Under the pieces are notes generated by a model. The model was not told the origin of the DNA. It made no database searches and saw only the letters and a list, made by a program, of their open reading frames with translations. Positions 61,488 to 64,000 of a stretch of DNA of 64,000 nt are shown piece after piece (position 1 is the stretch's first letter; every line of letters begins with the position of its first letter). The DNA is from Parazoarcus communis SWub3 = DSM 12120 (GTDB taxonomy: Bacteria; Pseudomonadota; Gammaproteobacteria; Burkholderiales; Rhodocyclaceae). The DNA is taken from contig NZ_QKOE01000003.1 in NCBI RefSeq assembly GCF_003226565.1, forward strand, positions 1 to 64,000, read 5' to 3'. A program made the position numbers and the translations under genes.

Positions 61488-63197
61488 ATGGACCTGCCGA
61501 CCGACACCCTTCTTCCATCCAGCACGCACCCCGAGGCCGTGACAGCCGTCGCTTGCACGGATCAGACCGTCGTACAGCTTTACCATACCCGCAGCAAACA
61601 CCGCTTCGAAGCCTATGCTGCCGGCCCCAAGCTGCTTGACTGGGACGCCCAGCCCTCGCCCTTCCGCCGCCACGACGGTGCGCCGGCGCTCAGCCTGCCG
61701 CTCAGTCAGGACATCGACCCCGGCAGCGAACTCGCCCTGGCGCTGGCCGTCGATATCGGCCAGCTCGGACAGGACCGGCCAGCGCTGCCAATCACACTCG
61801 AAACCCTCGGCGTGCTGCTGCAACACGCCTTCGGCATCACCGCATGGAAGACACTGGGTCCGGACCGCTGGGCGGTCAGGGCCAATCCGTCCAGCGGCAA
61901 TCTCCACCCCACGGAGGCCTGGCTCATCGCACGCAACATTCCCGGCCTGGCCAATGGCGTGCATCACTACTGCGCCGACGACCACAGCCTCGAGCTGCGT
62001 GCAGCCGATGTCGGCGATATGGAAACGCCCCCGGTGCTGTGCATTGCCTTGTCCAGCGTCATGTGGCGAGAGGCCTGGAAATACGGCGAGCGCGGCTTCC
62101 GCTACTGCCAGCTCGACATTGGTCACGCAGTCGGCGCATTGGCTCATGCTGCCGCGCTGCTGGGCTGGCATGTCACCGAACGCCCGGTTGGACACGCTGA
62201 ACTGTCGCACAGACTCGGCCTGGATCGCGAAACGGACTATCCAAACGGCAGACATGCCGAGAACGAACGCGAAGAAGCCGAACTGCTGCTTGATGTCGGC
62301 CCCCTCGGCGCCCCACACGACGATCTGCCCCGGCGCTTGCTGAAAACCCTCCAATGCCAATGGCACGGCAAGGCCAGCAGGCTGGATCCGGCACCGATGT
62401 ATCGCTGGCCGCTGATTCACGACATCGCCCGCGCCACCCGACGCAACACCCCGGCAGCACCGACTCGCCCCCACACTGCGGCGACAGTCTCGCCACTACC
62501 CGGCAGTGGTCGTCGCGCCTCAGACGTCCTGCTGGGCCGGCGCAGCGCGCAGCGCTTCTCATCCACACACACGATGACGCAAGCGCAACTGAGCCGCCTG
62601 ATCGCATGCCTGCTGCCAAGCCGGGCGCAAGGCAGCAGTCCGCTGGCACAACCTCATGCCTTGCAGCCGGTGCTCTTCATCCATCGCGTTGACGGAATGG
62701 AGCCCGGCATCTACGTGCTGCAGGAACCCGGACAGCCCACCGCCTTCGCGCACTGCAAGCTGCAAGCTGCAGGACTGGCAGACCGCCCTGAACTCTTTCT
62801 GTTGCGCGAATTCGGGCAGGTCGAGCTCTATCGCCTTGCCCGCAGCCTGCACTGCCACCAGGACATCGCCGCAACTGCCTGTTTGGCGATCGGCTTGCTC
62901 GCCCCCTTCGAAATCGCGTTTACCGACGACCCTGCCGCTTATCGTGACCTGTTCCGCAACGCCGGGCTGATCGGTCAGTCGCTCTATCTCGGCGCAGAAA
63001 GCCTTGGACTGCGCGGCACCGGCATCGGCTGCTACTTCGACGAGCCCGTCCATAAGGCGCTCAGCCTCGATCACAGCCCATGGCAGAGCGCATATCACTT
63101 CACCATCGGCCTTGCGATCGACGACACCCGCATTGAAACCGCCCCAGCCTATCCCGAAGCGCGACACAGCGGCCGCCCCCTGGAGGAAACCCGATGA
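61488..63197 (+). CDS. Tandem-domain SagB-type nitroreductase/dehydrogenase
   Basis: 569 residues with two FMN-dependent nitroreductase-like domains (about 30-290 and 350-560) of the SagB/ThcOx type. Features include ANPSSGNLHPTEAWLIAR (first domain flavin loop), GRRSAQRFSS (second domain phosphate contact) and LYLGAESLGLRGTGIGCYFD. No azole-peptide cyclodehydratase or precursor gene is nearby, so it is not evidently a thiazole/oxazole synthase part. The ATG at 61488 is chosen; 25 more codons upstream are open but unsupported. The stop overlaps the next ATG (ATGA). Confidence 0.85.
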   Translation: MDLPTDTLLPSSTHPEAVTAVACTDQTVVQLYHTRSKHRFEAYAAGPKLLDWDAQPSPFRRHDGAPALSLPLSQDIDPGSELALALAVDIGQLGQDRPALPITLETLGVLLQHAFGITAWKTLGPDRWAVRANPSSGNLHPTEAWLIARNIPGLANGVHHYCADDHSLELRAADVGDMETPPVLCIALSSVMWREAWKYGERGFRYCQLDIGHAVGALAHAAALLGWHVTERPVGHAELSHRLGLDRETDYPNGRHAENEREEAELLLDVGPLGAPHDDLPRRLLKTLQCQWHGKASRLDPAPMYRWPLIHDIARATRRNTPAAPTRPHTAATVSPLPGSGRRASDVLLGRRSAQRFSSTHTMTQAQLSRLIACLLPSRAQGSSPLAQPHALQPVLFIHRVDGMEPGIYVLQEPGQPTAFAHCKLQAAGLADRPELFLLREFGQVELYRLARSLHCHQDIAATACLAIGLLAPFEIAFTDDPAAYRDLFRNAGLIGQSLYLGAESLGLRGTGIGCYFDEPVHKALSLDHSPWQSAYHFTIGLAIDDTRIETAPAYPEARHSGRPLEETR

Positions 63198-64000
63198 CCC
63201 TGAGTCCAACGATGAGCCCTGCTGCCGACGTGGCCGCGACCAGTCGGCAGGACCATCGCATTGCCCCCATCGACGCGGCAGACATGATCCTGCGCCACCG
63301 TGCCGGCATCCTTCCCGCACTGGCGCTGTTCGATGTCCGCGACGCGACGCATTACACCAAGGATCACATCGACGGCGCGGTCCATCTGAGCGAGGCAGGC
63401 TTTCCTGCGGCGATGAGCCGGCTGGCGCGCACCACACCGGTCCTGATCTACTGCTACCACGGCAATGCCAGCCGGACCTACGCCCAATGGTTTGCGGATT
63501 TCCGCTACCCGGAAGTCTACAGCGTCGACGGCGGTCACCCGTATCTGGCGACAGCACTTGAGGCCCGATTGAACCCGGACCACCCACCCGCTGTGAACGA
63601 CACATCAAGTGCGGCGCTGCTTGCCTTCCTGCACGCACACGACTTCGACCCCCAGGACCTCAACGCTCCACGTCAGCATGGCCTGACGCCACTCATGCGT
63701 GCAGCCCTGCTTGGCGATACCGCCTTGATCGACGAACTGCTCGCCCTGGGCGCCGATCCGGCACGTCGCAATATGGACGGAAACAATGCGCTCTGGCTGG
63801 CCTGCGTGTCGAGCTCCGCTGCCGCGGTACGGGCGCTGGTTGATGCCGGCATCGATATCGACAACCGTAACGACATGGGTGCCACCTGCCTGATGTACAC
63901 CGCCTCCGCCGGCAAGGACGACATGGTTGCGCTACTGCTCGAATGCGGTGCCAACCCCTTGCTGACCAACTTCGATGACGCTCGTGCGGTCGACCTGGCC
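63194..64000 (+). CDS. Rhodanese-ankyrin fusion protein (runs off the window)
   Basis: At least 269 residues. The frame is open to the window end. Residues about 22-125 form a single-domain rhodanese with active-site Cys87 in IYCYHGNASR, close to the GlpE loop. Then come three or more ankyrin repeats (LTPLMRAALLGDTALIDELL, NALWLACVSSSAAAVRALVD, TCLMYTASAGKDDMVALLLE). Rhodaneses move sulfane sulfur; ankyrins bind proteins. Translationally coupled to the tandem nitroreductase by ATGA, so the two probably act together in a thiol- or flavin-dependent process (inference). Confidence 0.85.
   Translation, partial: MTLSPTMSPAADVAATSRQDHRIAPIDAADMILRHRAGILPALALFDVRDATHYTKDHIDGAVHLSEAGFPAAMSRLARTTPVLIYCYHGNASRTYAQWFADFRYPEVYSVDGGHPYLATALEARLNPDHPPAVNDTSSAALLAFLHAHDFDPQDLNAPRQHGLTPLMRAALLGDTALIDELLALGADPARRNMDGNNALWLACVSSSAAAVRALVDAGIDIDNRNDMGATCLMYTASAGKDDMVALLLECGANPLLTNFDDARAVDLA

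Noticed and set aside
61245-62474. N-terminal extension of the HepT-like minus-strand frame
   Set aside because: It is antisense to the nitroreductase gene. Only the last 112 codons look like protein.

Overview
The window is high-GC, densely coded DNA from a betaproteobacterium. The gene order (purA-hisZ-hflC-hflK-hflX-hfq-der-bamB-hisS-ispG-rodZ-pilW-rlmN-ndk, and rnr-rlmB beside tRNA-Leu) and the protein repertoire fit Rhodocyclales/Zoogloeaceae (Azoarcus, Thauera, Aromatoleum type). That placement is inferred from context, not from a marker gene search.

Region 1 (1-13000) is a nitrate/nitrite assimilation locus. An IS110-family insertion sequence enters at the left edge, with a bridge-RNA-like noncoding end lying against a REP-type palindrome pair. 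Next comes nirBD (+). Facing it is a minus-strand operon: nrtA-nrtB-nrtD (nitrate ABC importer), cobA (siroheme branch methyltransferase), a NirB-like FAD/NAD reductase, a chemoreceptor without a sensor domain, and a membrane-anchored NIT-domain protein. The operon is preceded by nasR (NIT-ANTAR antiterminator). Both nirB and nrtA have a -24/-12 sigma-54 promoter, an NtrC-like palindrome upstream and a dual-hexaloop leader of the ANTAR type. In the nrtA leader the second hexaloop stem overlaps the 5' arm of a strong intrinsic terminator, so a nitrate antitermination switch can be read from the DNA. No nitrate reductase catalytic subunit (NasA) is in the window.

Region 2 (13010-32583) is a core housekeeping block on the minus strand: rlmB, rnr, two identical tRNA-Leu(CAG) genes (+), purA, hisZ, a DUF2065 protein, hflC/hflK, hflX, hfq, der, bamB, yfgM, hisS, ispG, rodZ, pilW, rlmN, ndk. 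Many of these genes overlap or are only a few bases apart.

Region 3 (32835-44556) holds two complete six-gene Mrp-type cation/proton antiporter operons (A-C-D-E-F-G, MrpB fused to MrpA). They point at each other and their stop codons are one base apart.

Region 4 (44864-58363) contains an IclR regulator, a PBP7-type endopeptidase, a patatin phospholipase, divergent maeB/pckG with a palindromic operator candidate between them, an aminotransferase, a lytic transglycosylase with a structured upstream region, ampD, a roughly 190-bp giant palindrome, hldC-type heptose nucleotidyltransferase, and recQ.

Region 5 (58439-64000) is an accessory end. A degenerate receiver-TPR protein is translationally coupled to a barnase/barstar pair. 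Beyond it are an orphan HepT-like protein and a coupled tandem SagB-type nitroreductase plus rhodanese-ankyrin protein that runs off the window.
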